DNA of 64,000 nucleotides from JALHMQ01 sp020248785 (GTDB lineage: Bacteria; Pseudomonadota; Gammaproteobacteria; Burkholderiales; Burkholderiaceae_F). The position numbers and the translations under genes are program-made. Every line of letters begins with the position of its first letter. The first letter of the stretch is position 1. The notes under the pieces were generated by a model that saw nothing but the letters and a program-made list of their open reading frames with translations, was not told where the DNA came from and did not search any database. Shown in pieces: positions 17,857-25,066 of the stretch. The DNA lies in contig JBKDNL010000117.1 of the NCBI GenBank assembly GCA_046343415.1, positions 24,108-88,107 on the forward strand, written 5' to 3'.

Positions 17857-18404
17857 GGGTGCACCGAAGCAACATAGCAGCGGTAGCGCAGTTCAGCTTT
17901 CATCTCCTCCGTGTCGGGGCAGGCGGCGTCGCGCACGACTTTCGCGCCACCAACATTGAGTTGTTCGATTCGCTGTGTATCGACCCAACCGACGGTGATC
18001 GTGATTTGCAGGGGAGTGTTGGCGCCCGAGAGCGTTTCCGCGAACGCCACGCCTCCGGGCAGCCGCGCTCGCACCTCGCGCGTGAACTGGGCCCAATCGC
18101 GGTTCGCGATCTCAAGATCGGAGCAGTTGGCAGGCGTCGCGCACGCAGCCGGCGTCGGCGCCGTGTCAAGCGGATTGAAGACCCGCCCGTCGTACCTCAG
18201 CGCTTCGGCGCCCAGATAGTTGGCAGTTACGCGCTCGCTGAACTCCGCAGCAAGCAGGGCTGCAGTACGGCGATCCAGCGAGTCCTTCTGCGACGACATC
18301 GAACGCAGTTGCAGCCCGAGCAGCCCAAGCATCGTGAACGCCACGAGCGTGAGCGCGACCAGGACTTCAATCAGCGAGGCACCTTGCTGCCGCTGCGGTT
18401 GCAC
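17853..18404 (-). CDS. pilV: PilV-type minor pilin
   Basis: The 183-residue protein has QQGASLIEVLVALTLVAFTM (the PilV prepilin signature) near the N-terminus and a PilV-like soluble domain with paired cysteines (CATPANCSD). The GTG at 18404 is the likely start because GGAG lies 7 bases upstream; an in-frame TTG at 18434 would begin inside the fimT 3' end. Its stop overlaps the pilW start. It is a minor pilin of the type IV pilus. Confidence 0.9.
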   Translation of the reverse strand: MQPQRQQGASLIEVLVALTLVAFTMLGLLGLQLRSMSSQKDSLDRRTAALLAAEFSERVTANYLGAEALRYDGRVFNPLDTAPTPAACATPANCSDLEIANRDWAQFTREVRARLPGGVAFAETLSGANTPLQITITVGWVDTQRIEQLNVGGAKVVRDAACPDTEEMKAELRYRCYVASVHP

Positions 18405-18414
18405 GGTCGATCTC

Positions 18415-19002
18415 CTAACAATTGATCCGGGCAATGGCAGCCTGCCCGGTCGCGTTCACCGTGACCTGCCGACAGGACTGGCCGGCGCCCTGTGCCGCCT
18501 GCGGATAGGCCACTCGAAAGACCAGCTCCGCGCCGACGCGCAAGCCATCGGGTCGGTAAGTCGCAATACCGACCCCTTTGGTCTCCACAATCTCGACGCG
18601 CGTCGCTGCTCCCGGGGCGAACTGCTGCTGAAAGGTCACCACTTCGTCCGCCGGAGGACCCGCATCAAACACCCCGACCGTTCCGCCAACAGCGGTGTCG
18701 GCAAAAATCATCCAGCCCGCCGCCCAGTCGGCCGCCACAAAGCTCCCGCCGGCCGCGTTGATGCATGCAGTCGCGGGCACTGCGGTGACCCGGCAGACCG
18801 ACACGGTGACCCCGCGCCGCATTGCTTCGCTGCGCGCCAGTTCCAACGCCGCCAGCAGCGAGTTGGCGCCATCCGACGCACGGGCCGAGGCGATCGAGCT
18901 GTTGAACGCCGGCACGCCGATGGCCAGCAGAATCGCGGCGATCGTCAGGGTGACGAGCAGCTCGATCAGCGTGAAGCCGGTCTGGACGGGTACAGCGCGC
19001 AT
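18415..19002 (-). CDS. fimT: FimT/FimU (GspH-like) minor pilin
   Basis: The 195-residue prepilin has leader MRAVPVQTG followed by FTLIELLVTLTIAAILLAIG with Glu5, and the GspH/FimT domain with the RSEAMRRGVTVSVC core strand. Cysteines near the C-terminus are typical of FimU. It is the first gene of the minor pilin operon, followed at 10 bases by pilV. Minor pilins of this type have been shown in other bacteria to bind DNA during uptake; that is not shown here. A 270-base spacer upstream separates it from a divergent GspH-like gene and should hold the operon promoter. Confidence 0.9.
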   Translation of the reverse strand: MRAVPVQTGFTLIELLVTLTIAAILLAIGVPAFNSSIASARASDGANSLLAALELARSEAMRRGVTVSVCRVTAVPATACINAAGGSFVAADWAAGWMIFADTAVGGTVGVFDAGPPADEVVTFQQQFAPGAATRVEIVETKGVGIATYRPDGLRVGAELVFRVAYPQAAQGAGQSCRQVTVNATGQAAIARINC

Positions 19003-19272
19003 GAAGTCGAAAGCCTGGAAAACGCCCGAAGGCGTTGACGGAACGGATTATTTCGGCAGGCCGAAAGAGGTCGACAGCACTAACGGGCACCCGGCCACGG
19101 AGTGCCGACGAACGGTGCGGCATCGCGCAGAGGCTAATCCGGTCGGTGGAGACGCCGCGCGCGGGCTGGCCCCGCGTGTCTAAGGACTTTTCACGACCCG
19201 TCGGTGCAGTTTTCGGCAGCGGTGCGAGGGTGGCCTATGGAACGATGCCCGGCATCGGAACGGAGGCCAACG

Positions 19273-19797
19273 ATGCACAAGAACACGCTGCGCCATGCCC
19301 TGGGATTCACCGTCGTCGAGGCAGCCATCGCCACCGCAGTTGCCGCCACGCTTACGGCGTCGGCCGTGCCGCACTTCAAGGCGTCACTGGATCGTCAGGC
19401 GCTGACCAGCACTGCCAATGAACTGCAACTGTCGATCGAACTGGGTCGCAGCGAGGCCCTGTCGCGCGGACAGCGCGTGGTCCTGGCGCCGCAGCGCCCG
19501 AACGACTGGGCCTCCGGCTGGCTGCTGTATCGCGATGACAATGACAACGGCGTGCGCGAGGACGCCGAGCCCATCGTGCGGGTGTTCAACGGCCCGCCGC
19601 AGGGACTTGCGGTGCGCAGCTGGGGCGGGCCCGCCAACAACGTCCTGAGCTTCACCGACGACGGCTTCCTGCGGCGCCCCGGGGGCAACGGCCTGGCCAT
19701 GGGCGGGATCTCGTTCAGCGTGGGCGATCAGGTGCGCACGGTCTGCTTTTCAGCCACGCGCACGCGCGTCACCACCGCGACGAGCTGCGGAAGCTGA
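19273..19797 (+). CDS. FimT/GspH-like pseudopilin, divergent from the minor pilin operon
   Basis: The 174-residue protein has a prepilin-like start, ALGFTVVEAAIATAVAATL (about residues 11-29), with Glu at mature position 5. A GspH-type domain follows, including LSIELGRSEALSRGQRVVLA and WASGWLLYRDDNDNGVR. The helix has many alanines, unlike the strict FTLIE type. The ATG at 19273 follows GGAGG at 7 bases. It is a second, paralogous copy of the fimT family facing away from the operon, perhaps a separate minor pilin or an uptake pseudopilin. The last domain holds two cysteines. Confidence 0.8.
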   Translation: MHKNTLRHALGFTVVEAAIATAVAATLTASAVPHFKASLDRQALTSTANELQLSIELGRSEALSRGQRVVLAPQRPNDWASGWLLYRDDNDNGVREDAEPIVRVFNGPPQGLAVRSWGGPANNVLSFTDDGFLRRPGGNGLAMGGISFSVGDQVRTVCFSATRTRVTTATSCGS

Positions 19798-19810
19798 GTG
19801 CGGGGAGGAG

Positions 19811-19832
19811 GAACGTCCAGACGGGGACGTTC
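19811..19832. terminator. Hairpin between gspH-like gene and tRNA-Arg
   Basis: An 8-bp perfect stem (19811-19818 with 19825-19832) lies 14 bases past the pseudopilin stop and 5 bases past the tRNA 3' end on the other strand. It probably ends both convergent transcripts. No long T run. Confidence 0.5.
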
Positions 19833-19837
19833 GGAGG

Positions 19838-19913
19838 TGGCGCGCCCGGCAGGAATCGAACCTGCGACCCTTGGCTTCGGAGGCCAATACTCTATCCCCT
19901 GAGCTACGGGCGC
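19838..19913 (-). tRNA. tRNA-Arg (anticodon CCG)
   Basis: The 76-nt gene folds as a cloverleaf with acceptor stem GCGCCCG/CGGGCGC, D-arm GCTCAGGGGATAGAGT and anticodon stem TTGGC/GCCAA around loop CTCCGAA. This gives anticodon CCG for codon CGG. The T-arm includes GGTTCGATTCC. The 3' CCA is encoded. Confidence 0.96.
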
Positions 19914-20058
19914 CTTGCGTGCTGCGGGCCATCCAGGCCCGCCGAGCCAGCGCAGGGCACGCGCGATTCGCGCTTGCTGCATCGACCCGGAACTGCCGAG
20001 GATACCGGCTCCCGCCGGGCAGCGTCCAACCGGCGCCAGCCACCAGAGTGGCCCCGCA

Positions 20059-20064
20059 TATAAT
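20059..20064 (+). promoter_or_regulatory. TATAAT -10 element upstream of the cytochrome c gene
   Basis: A perfect TATAAT lies 110 bases upstream of the cytochrome ATG in otherwise GC-rich DNA. The expected -35 position reads CCAGCC, a poor match, so an activator or extended element would be needed. Confidence 0.4.
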
Positions 20065-20174
20065 CGGCCGCGCTCACGAGCTCGTTTCCGCAACCTTCCC
20101 CTGCACTGGCTCACCGGGCGCCTCGCTTGCGACGCGCCTCGATCAACGCGCACACTGAACCCGGCCCGCCCACT

Positions 20175-21032
20175 ATGTCCGAGCAGCACGCCTCCCCCAT
20201 CAAGACCCCGCAGCAGTTGATCGCGCTGATCGTGTTGTCGTTCATCGTGCCGGTGGGCGTCATCGTCCTGCTCGCCAGCTACGTGGCGGGGGCCAAGCGC
20301 GAGGGCGCCGGTTCGGGTTCGATGACGCCCGAAGCGGTCGCGGATCGCCTGAAGCCGGTCGGCATGGTGGCGCTGGCCGCCGCGGCCGGGCCGCGCACGC
20401 TGCAATCCGGCGAGGCCGTCTACAAGCTCGCCTGCAGCGCCTGCCACACGCCCGGCGTTGCCGGCGCGCCCAAGACCGGCGACGCCGCCGCCTGGGCGCC
20501 GCGCATGAAGCAAGGCTTCGACACGCTGGTCAAGCACGCGGTCGAGGGCTTCAAGACGATGCCGGCCAAGGGCGGCAATGCAGATCTCGACCCGATCGAA
20601 GTCGCGCGCGCGGTAGCGTGGATGGGCAATCAGTCGGGTGGCAAGTTCACGGAGCCCGCAGCGCCGGCCGCGGCAAAGCAGGACGCCGCCGCGCCCGCCC
20701 CAGCAGCGCCCGCGGCATCTGCCGCTGCGGCCCCGGTTGCGCCCGCGGTGACCATCGCCGCGGCTGCCGCCACCGCACCCACCGCTGCCAAGGCGGGGGT
20801 GGGCGAGGCCCTTTACAAGCATGCCTGCTCGGCCTGCCACGTGGCCGGTGTGGCCGGCGCGCCCAGGAGCGGCGACAAGGCCGCCTGGGCGCCGCGCATC
20901 AAGCTGGGCATCGACGCGCTGACCGCCAGCGTCATCAAGGGCAAGGGCGCGATGCCGCCCAAGGGTGGCTCGACCGCCAGCGAGGCCGACATCCAGGCCG
21001 CCGTCGAGTACATGGTGAGCCAAGCCAGGTAG
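20175..21032 (+). CDS. Membrane-anchored diheme cytochrome c (c5-like)
   Basis: The 285-residue protein has one N-terminal membrane anchor (about residues 13-36). Two repeated cytochrome c domains follow, each with heme motif CSACH (residues 87-91 and 218-222) and a distal MP (FKTMPAKGG and GAMPPKGG). An Ala/Pro-rich linker (160-205) joins them. The two domains are clearly a tandem duplication. It would be an electron carrier facing the periplasm. ATG 20175 lacks a strong Shine-Dalgarno sequence. It stands alone between the tRNA and priA. Confidence 0.93.
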   Translation: MSEQHASPIKTPQQLIALIVLSFIVPVGVIVLLASYVAGAKREGAGSGSMTPEAVADRLKPVGMVALAAAAGPRTLQSGEAVYKLACSACHTPGVAGAPKTGDAAAWAPRMKQGFDTLVKHAVEGFKTMPAKGGNADLDPIEVARAVAWMGNQSGGKFTEPAAPAAAKQDAAAPAPAAPAASAAAAPVAPAVTIAAAAATAPTAAKAGVGEALYKHACSACHVAGVAGAPRSGDKAAWAPRIKLGIDALTASVIKGKGAMPPKGGSTASEADIQAAVEYMVSQAR

Positions 21033-21105
21033 TCGCGCCACGGCGCCCAGGCCGCCTCGATGGCGGCATTTTTGTTTGCGGTCGCCGCGTCGGAACGCTG
21101 ACCGC

Positions 21106-23139
21106 TCAGATCTGCTGCGGGTCGACCTCGATCTTCCAGCGCACGCGCGGCCGATGCTCGGCGGCAATGCGCGCCACCTGCGCCAGCCAGCCGACGAGGA
21201 AGGCCTGCAGCGCCGCGCGCTGGCGCGACTCCACCAGCAGTTGCGCGCGATGCATGCCGGCCAAACGCTCGAGCGGCATGGGCACCGGGTCGAACAGGCG
21301 CACGACCCCCGCGTCGCCAGCCGCATCGCGCGCGGCGCCGAGCACGCCGAGCGCGTGCGCCATCACCCTGGCCTCGGTGGTCAGCAGCGCCTGGTGCACG
21401 AAGGGCGGCAGTTGCGCGCTCTCGCGTTCAGCCAGCTGCTGGTTGGCGAAGCCAACGTAGTCCCCCGCGGCAAGGGCCGCGAGCAGCGGATGGGTCGGGT
21501 AGCGCGTCTGCACCAGCACCTCGCTCGCGCGGCCGGAGCGACCCGCGCGACCGGCCACCTGCAGCAGGGTGGCGAACAGCCGCTCGGGCGCGCGAAAGTC
21601 CGGCGCCACCAGCTGCGCATCGGCATTGAGCACGGCCACCAGCGTCACGCGCTGGAAGTCGTGCCCCTTGGCAATCATCTGCGTGCCCACCAGCACGTCG
21701 GTCTCGCCTGCATGCACGGCATCGAGCGCATCGCGCGCGGCGTGGCGCTTGCGCGTGCTGTCGCGGTCCAGTCGCGCAATGCGCGCGCCGGGCAGCACAT
21801 CGGCCAGCGCCTCCTCGATGCGCTGCGTGCCATGGCCGACCGCGCGCAGATCGACATTGCCGCAGGTAGGGCAGGCGCGCGGCACGCGGGCCTGCCAGCC
21901 ACAGTGATGGCATCGCAGCGTGCCGTCGCCCTTGTGATACGCCGCGAAGGTCGAGCAGCGCACGCATTGCGAGACCCAGCCGCAGCCCTCGCAGGCGATC
22001 ACCGGCGCATAGCCGCGGCGGTTGATGAAGACCAGCGCCTGCTCGCCGCGCGCCAGCGCAGCCTGTAACGCGGTGCGCACGGCCTGCGTCAGGCCCTGCT
22101 GTGGCGGGTCCTCGCGCGTGTCGATCATGCGCACCTGCACCTGGCCCTGTGCGCCACCGCCGGCGCGTGCGGCGAGCCTGAGCAGCACGTAGCGACCGCG
22201 CTGCGCCTGCGCCCAGGTCTCGATCGCCGGCGTGGCCGAGCCCAGCACCACCGGCACACGTGCAAGCTGCGCGCGCTTGATGGCCAGGTCGCGCGCCGAG
22301 TAGCGCACGCCGTCGCCCGCCTTGAACGAGGCGTCATGCTCCTCATCGACGACGATCAGGGCCAGCTGCGGCAGCGACGCAAACACCGCCAGCCGCGTGC
22401 CCAGCACCAGCCGCGCGCGCCCCTCGTGCGCGGCCAGCCATTGCGCCGAGCGCTCCGCTGCCGGCAGGCCGCTGTGCAGGACAGCCACGCCCGCGTGCGG
22501 AAAGCGGGCGCGCAAGCGTGCCTCGAACTGCGGGGTGAGGTTGATCTCTGGCACCAGCAGCAGCACCTGCGCGCGCGGGTCACGCGCCAGACGCCGTGCC
22601 GCCGCTTCCAGGTAGACCTCGGTCTTGCCGCTGCCGGTGACCCCATGGAGCAGATGCGGCGCGAAACCGACTGCCGCGTCGATCGCCTCGACCGCAGTGC
22701 ATTGCTCGGCGTTCAGTGCGAAGGCGGGTTGTGCTGCGCCATCGGTCGCGGCATGACCCGCGCCGACTTCGCGCTGGCGCAGGCGTTGCAAGCTCGCCAG
22801 AAAGCGTGGTCCCGGCGGCGTGCGCAGCGCGGGCGGCAGCGCGGGCACCGCCACCTCACCCCAGCAGTGCTGGTAGTACGTGCCGGAGAACGCGGTGAGT
22901 GCGAGCCAGTTGGCGTCGAGCGGCGCGACCTCGTCGACCACACGCAGCACCGCGCGCAGACGGGCCTGATCAACGGTGGCGCTGTGGGTCAGCGCCACGA
23001 CAATGCCGCTGACTTGGCGTCGCCCAAGCGGCACTACGCAACAGGAGCCGATCTGCGCTGCGGCCTGCAATGCCTCCGGCAGCGCGTATTCCAACGGCTG
23101 CGCAAGGGGCGCGTCGACGACGACGCGGGCAATCGTCAT
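21106..23139 (-). CDS. priA: Primosomal helicase PriA
   Basis: The 677-residue protein has the PriA layout. The N-terminal DNA-binding domain starts TIARVVVDAPL. Walker A is GVTGSGKTEVYL, the DExH box is VVDEEHD, and the zinc-binding insert has four CxxC pairs (CEGC, CVRC, CHHC, CPTC). Late helicase motifs include VLVGTQMIAKGHDF. PriA restarts stalled replication forks. The ATG at 23139 fits the family start; a longer open frame upstream lacks homology-like features. It is transcribed toward the cytochrome gene and has an unusual 345-base spacer upstream. Confidence 0.96.
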   Translation of the reverse strand: MTIARVVVDAPLAQPLEYALPEALQAAAQIGSCCVVPLGRRQVSGIVVALTHSATVDQARLRAVLRVVDEVAPLDANWLALTAFSGTYYQHCWGEVAVPALPPALRTPPGPRFLASLQRLRQREVGAGHAATDGAAQPAFALNAEQCTAVEAIDAAVGFAPHLLHGVTGSGKTEVYLEAAARRLARDPRAQVLLLVPEINLTPQFEARLRARFPHAGVAVLHSGLPAAERSAQWLAAHEGRARLVLGTRLAVFASLPQLALIVVDEEHDASFKAGDGVRYSARDLAIKRAQLARVPVVLGSATPAIETWAQAQRGRYVLLRLAARAGGGAQGQVQVRMIDTREDPPQQGLTQAVRTALQAALARGEQALVFINRRGYAPVIACEGCGWVSQCVRCSTFAAYHKGDGTLRCHHCGWQARVPRACPTCGNVDLRAVGHGTQRIEEALADVLPGARIARLDRDSTRKRHAARDALDAVHAGETDVLVGTQMIAKGHDFQRVTLVAVLNADAQLVAPDFRAPERLFATLLQVAGRAGRSGRASEVLVQTRYPTHPLLAALAAGDYVGFANQQLAERESAQLPPFVHQALLTTEARVMAHALGVLGAARDAAGDAGVVRLFDPVPMPLERLAGMHRAQLLVESRQRAALQAFLVGWLAQVARIAAEHRPRVRWKIEVDPQQI

Positions 23140-23484
23140 GGTCCACGGTCCCGATGAAACCCTTGCGGCGCCACGACGTGCTTCAGCTAAGTGACTGATT
23201 TTTGTGCTGGAGCAAGGGTCTTCCCGGCCTGTGGATAGTTTTGTGGACAAAACGGCGGGTAACTTCCGAGTCCACCCGACCCCAACCTTGGTGTTTGGTT
23301 GTCCCGACAGTGCAGCGGTTAACTTCCGCTGACGATTCAAGCACTTGCGACGAAGACACGTGGTTTGCGACCTATTGACGGCCGCCGAGCCGCGCCAATT
23401 CGGCCTTGGCGCTGTTTTGTGAATAAGTCAAGCGCTTCTGCCCTGCGACCACCGATCGTTGCCGCGTCGCAAAAGGGGTATGGA
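23140..23484. other. priA-hemE spacer with DnaA-box-like sites (possible origin element)
   Basis: No gene is seen in these 345 bases, which are visibly less GC-rich than the flanks. Three 9-mers match the DnaA box TTATCCACA (or its complement) at 8 of 9 positions: 23230-23238, 23242-23250 and 23418-23426. The first two are in direct orientation 3 bases apart. A TAACTTCCG repeat occurs at about 23260 and 23320, the second inside a CAGCGG/CCGCTG hairpin. The region also must hold the priA promoter. An origin role is inference; dnaA and dnaN are not in the window. Confidence 0.4.
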
Positions 23485-24564
23485 TCAGCGCAAGCGGCGG
23501 CTATGGCGATGCACTTCGTCGGCCAGGATGTCCACAGATTCGGGCGGCGTGAACTGCGAGATGCCGTGCCCGAGGTTGAAGACGTGGCCGCCCCAGCGTC
23601 CATCGGCGCGCTGCGGCCGGCCATAGCTGTCGAGCACCCGCCGGGCTTCCTTGCGAAGCGCGTCCTCACCTGCAAAGAGCGACATCGGGTCGAGATTGCC
23701 CTGTAGCGCGCAACGGTCATCGATGCGGGCGCGCGCCCGGCCCAGATCGACCGTCCAGTCCAGACCCACCGCATCGGCACCGCAGTCAGCGATCGCTTCG
23801 AGCCAGAGACCGCCGCCCTTGGTGAACACAATCACGGGCACACGTTCGCCGTCGACCTCACGCCGCAGGCCGGCGACGACCCGGCGCATGTAGGCCAGCG
23901 AAAACGCCTGATAAGCGCCGTCGGCCAGCGCACCGCCCCAAGTGTCGAACACCATCACCGCTTGGGCACCGGCCCGGATCTGCGCGTTCAGGTAGTCCAT
24001 CACCGCCTTGGCATTGATCTCGAGAATCTTGTGCAGCAGGTCCGGGCGCGCATACAGCATCGTCTTGACGCGTCGGAAGTCATCCGAGCCGCCACCTTCG
24101 ACCATGTAGCAGGCGAGCGTGAACGGACTGCCGGAAAAGCCGATCAGCGGAATGCGGTTGGCCAGTGCACGCCGGATCTCGCGCACGCCATCGAGCACGT
24201 AGGTGAGCGTGAGCTCCGGGTCCGGCGCGGCGAGCTTGGCGACATCGGCCTCCTCGCGCACCGGCCGCTCGAACTTGGGTCCTTCGCCGTCAGCGAAGTA
24301 CAGCCCGAGGCCCATCGCATCCGGCACGGTGAGGATGTCGGAGAACAGGATCGCCGCGTCCAGCGCAAAGCGATCGACCGGCTGCATCGTCACTTCGGTC
24401 GCGTAAGCGGGGCTCTTGGCCAGACCGAGGAAGCTGCCCGCGCGCTTGCGCGTAGCGTTGTACTCGGGCAGGTAGCGGCCCGCCTGACGCATCAGCCACA
24501 GCGGGGTGTAGTCGGTGGGCTGGCGCAGCAGCGCGCGCAGCAGCGTGTCGTTGGCAGGCTTCAC
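23485..24564 (-). CDS. hemE: Uroporphyrinogen decarboxylase HemE
   Basis: The 359-residue protein is the usual size for HemE. It carries the N-terminal signature PLWLMRQAGRYLPEY (about residues 18-32), the GFSGSPFTLACYMVEG signature, and the catalytic aspartate in FSDILTVPDAMG. It converts uroporphyrinogen III to coproporphyrinogen III in heme synthesis. The GTG at 24564 is chosen because the family starts just before ANDTLLRALLRQP; an upstream frame to 24672 looks non-coding. It lies between a small secreted-protein gene and priA; hemE-priA beside atp genes is common in Burkholderiales. Confidence 0.95.
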   Translation of the reverse strand: MKPANDTLLRALLRQPTDYTPLWLMRQAGRYLPEYNATRKRAGSFLGLAKSPAYATEVTMQPVDRFALDAAILFSDILTVPDAMGLGLYFADGEGPKFERPVREEADVAKLAAPDPELTLTYVLDGVREIRRALANRIPLIGFSGSPFTLACYMVEGGGSDDFRRVKTMLYARPDLLHKILEINAKAVMDYLNAQIRAGAQAVMVFDTWGGALADGAYQAFSLAYMRRVVAGLRREVDGERVPVIVFTKGGGLWLEAIADCGADAVGLDWTVDLGRARARIDDRCALQGNLDPMSLFAGEDALRKEARRVLDSYGRPQRADGRWGGHVFNLGHGISQFTPPESVDILADEVHRHSRRLR

Positions 24565-24660
24565 GGGACGAAAACGTCGATCGGGGGCCGCGATTCTGGC
24601 ATGCGGCGTCGCGACCACGCAGACCCTGTGCGACGGCGCTTGCGCAAGCGCAGAAAACAC

Positions 24661-24685
24661 AAAGCGGGCCACGCGGGCCCGCTTT
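24661..24685 (-). terminator. Intrinsic terminator of the 52-residue gene
   Basis: A perfect 10-bp stem (24661-24670 with 24676-24685) with loop ACGCG lies about 24 bases beyond the small gene stop. On the minus strand it runs into TTTGTGTTTTC. Confidence 0.8.
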
Positions 24686-24708
24686 GCAGTCGAACGAGAC
24701 AGCCGCGA

Positions 24709-24867
24709 TTACTTCTTGGCGGCGGGCTGCTCGCAACCCTTCATTTTCGGATCTTTCTTGCACTCTTCAGCCGTAGGCTTCTTGACTTCGGCTTTCTTCT
24801 CTTGGGCGATGGCAACGCCGGACACGGCGAAGGCGCCAACGATCACGGCAGCAAGCAGCTTTTTCAT
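24709..24867 (-). CDS. Small secreted lysine-rich protein, 52 residues
   Basis: An ATG-initiated frame encodes a clean signal peptide MKKLLAAVIVGAFAVSGVAI (residues 1-20), cleaved near AIA-Q. The mature part is about 30 residues, very rich in Lys and Glu, with two cysteines (EECKKD and KGCEQ) that could form one disulfide. Its own terminator follows, and it has AGGAAC upstream. Similar tiny secreted proteins of unknown function are common in Burkholderiales. The function is not known; the reading frame, signal and terminator support a real gene. Confidence 0.8.
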   Translation of the reverse strand: MKKLLAAVIVGAFAVSGVAIAQEKKAEVKKPTAEECKKDPKMKGCEQPAAKK

Positions 24868-25066
24868 GGTTGTTCCTGGAACGGTTGGTTGGTCGATCTA
24901 AGTTCGCCCGCGCTTGAAGGAGTCCCTCCTTAGCCCTGGGCTGAGCGGCTAACGCGTAGCCGGCGGCAAGGTTGACACAGGTCGCAGAGACCGGCGGGCG
25001 GATGCTCAGAGGAGCTGGGCGAAGTGATGCGTTTTCGCGACGCGACTGACGCCGGGTGGCGACAGG

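Noticed and set aside
19728..21326. A 532-codon minus-strand frame across the tRNA and cytochrome gene
   Set aside because: It reads through the tRNA-Arg and is antisense to the cytochrome, with low-complexity Gly/Arg composition.
23137..23340. Extended N-terminus of PriA to 23340
   Set aside because: The family begins at TIARVVVDAPL; the extra 67 residues cover the DnaA-box-like spacer and look non-coding.
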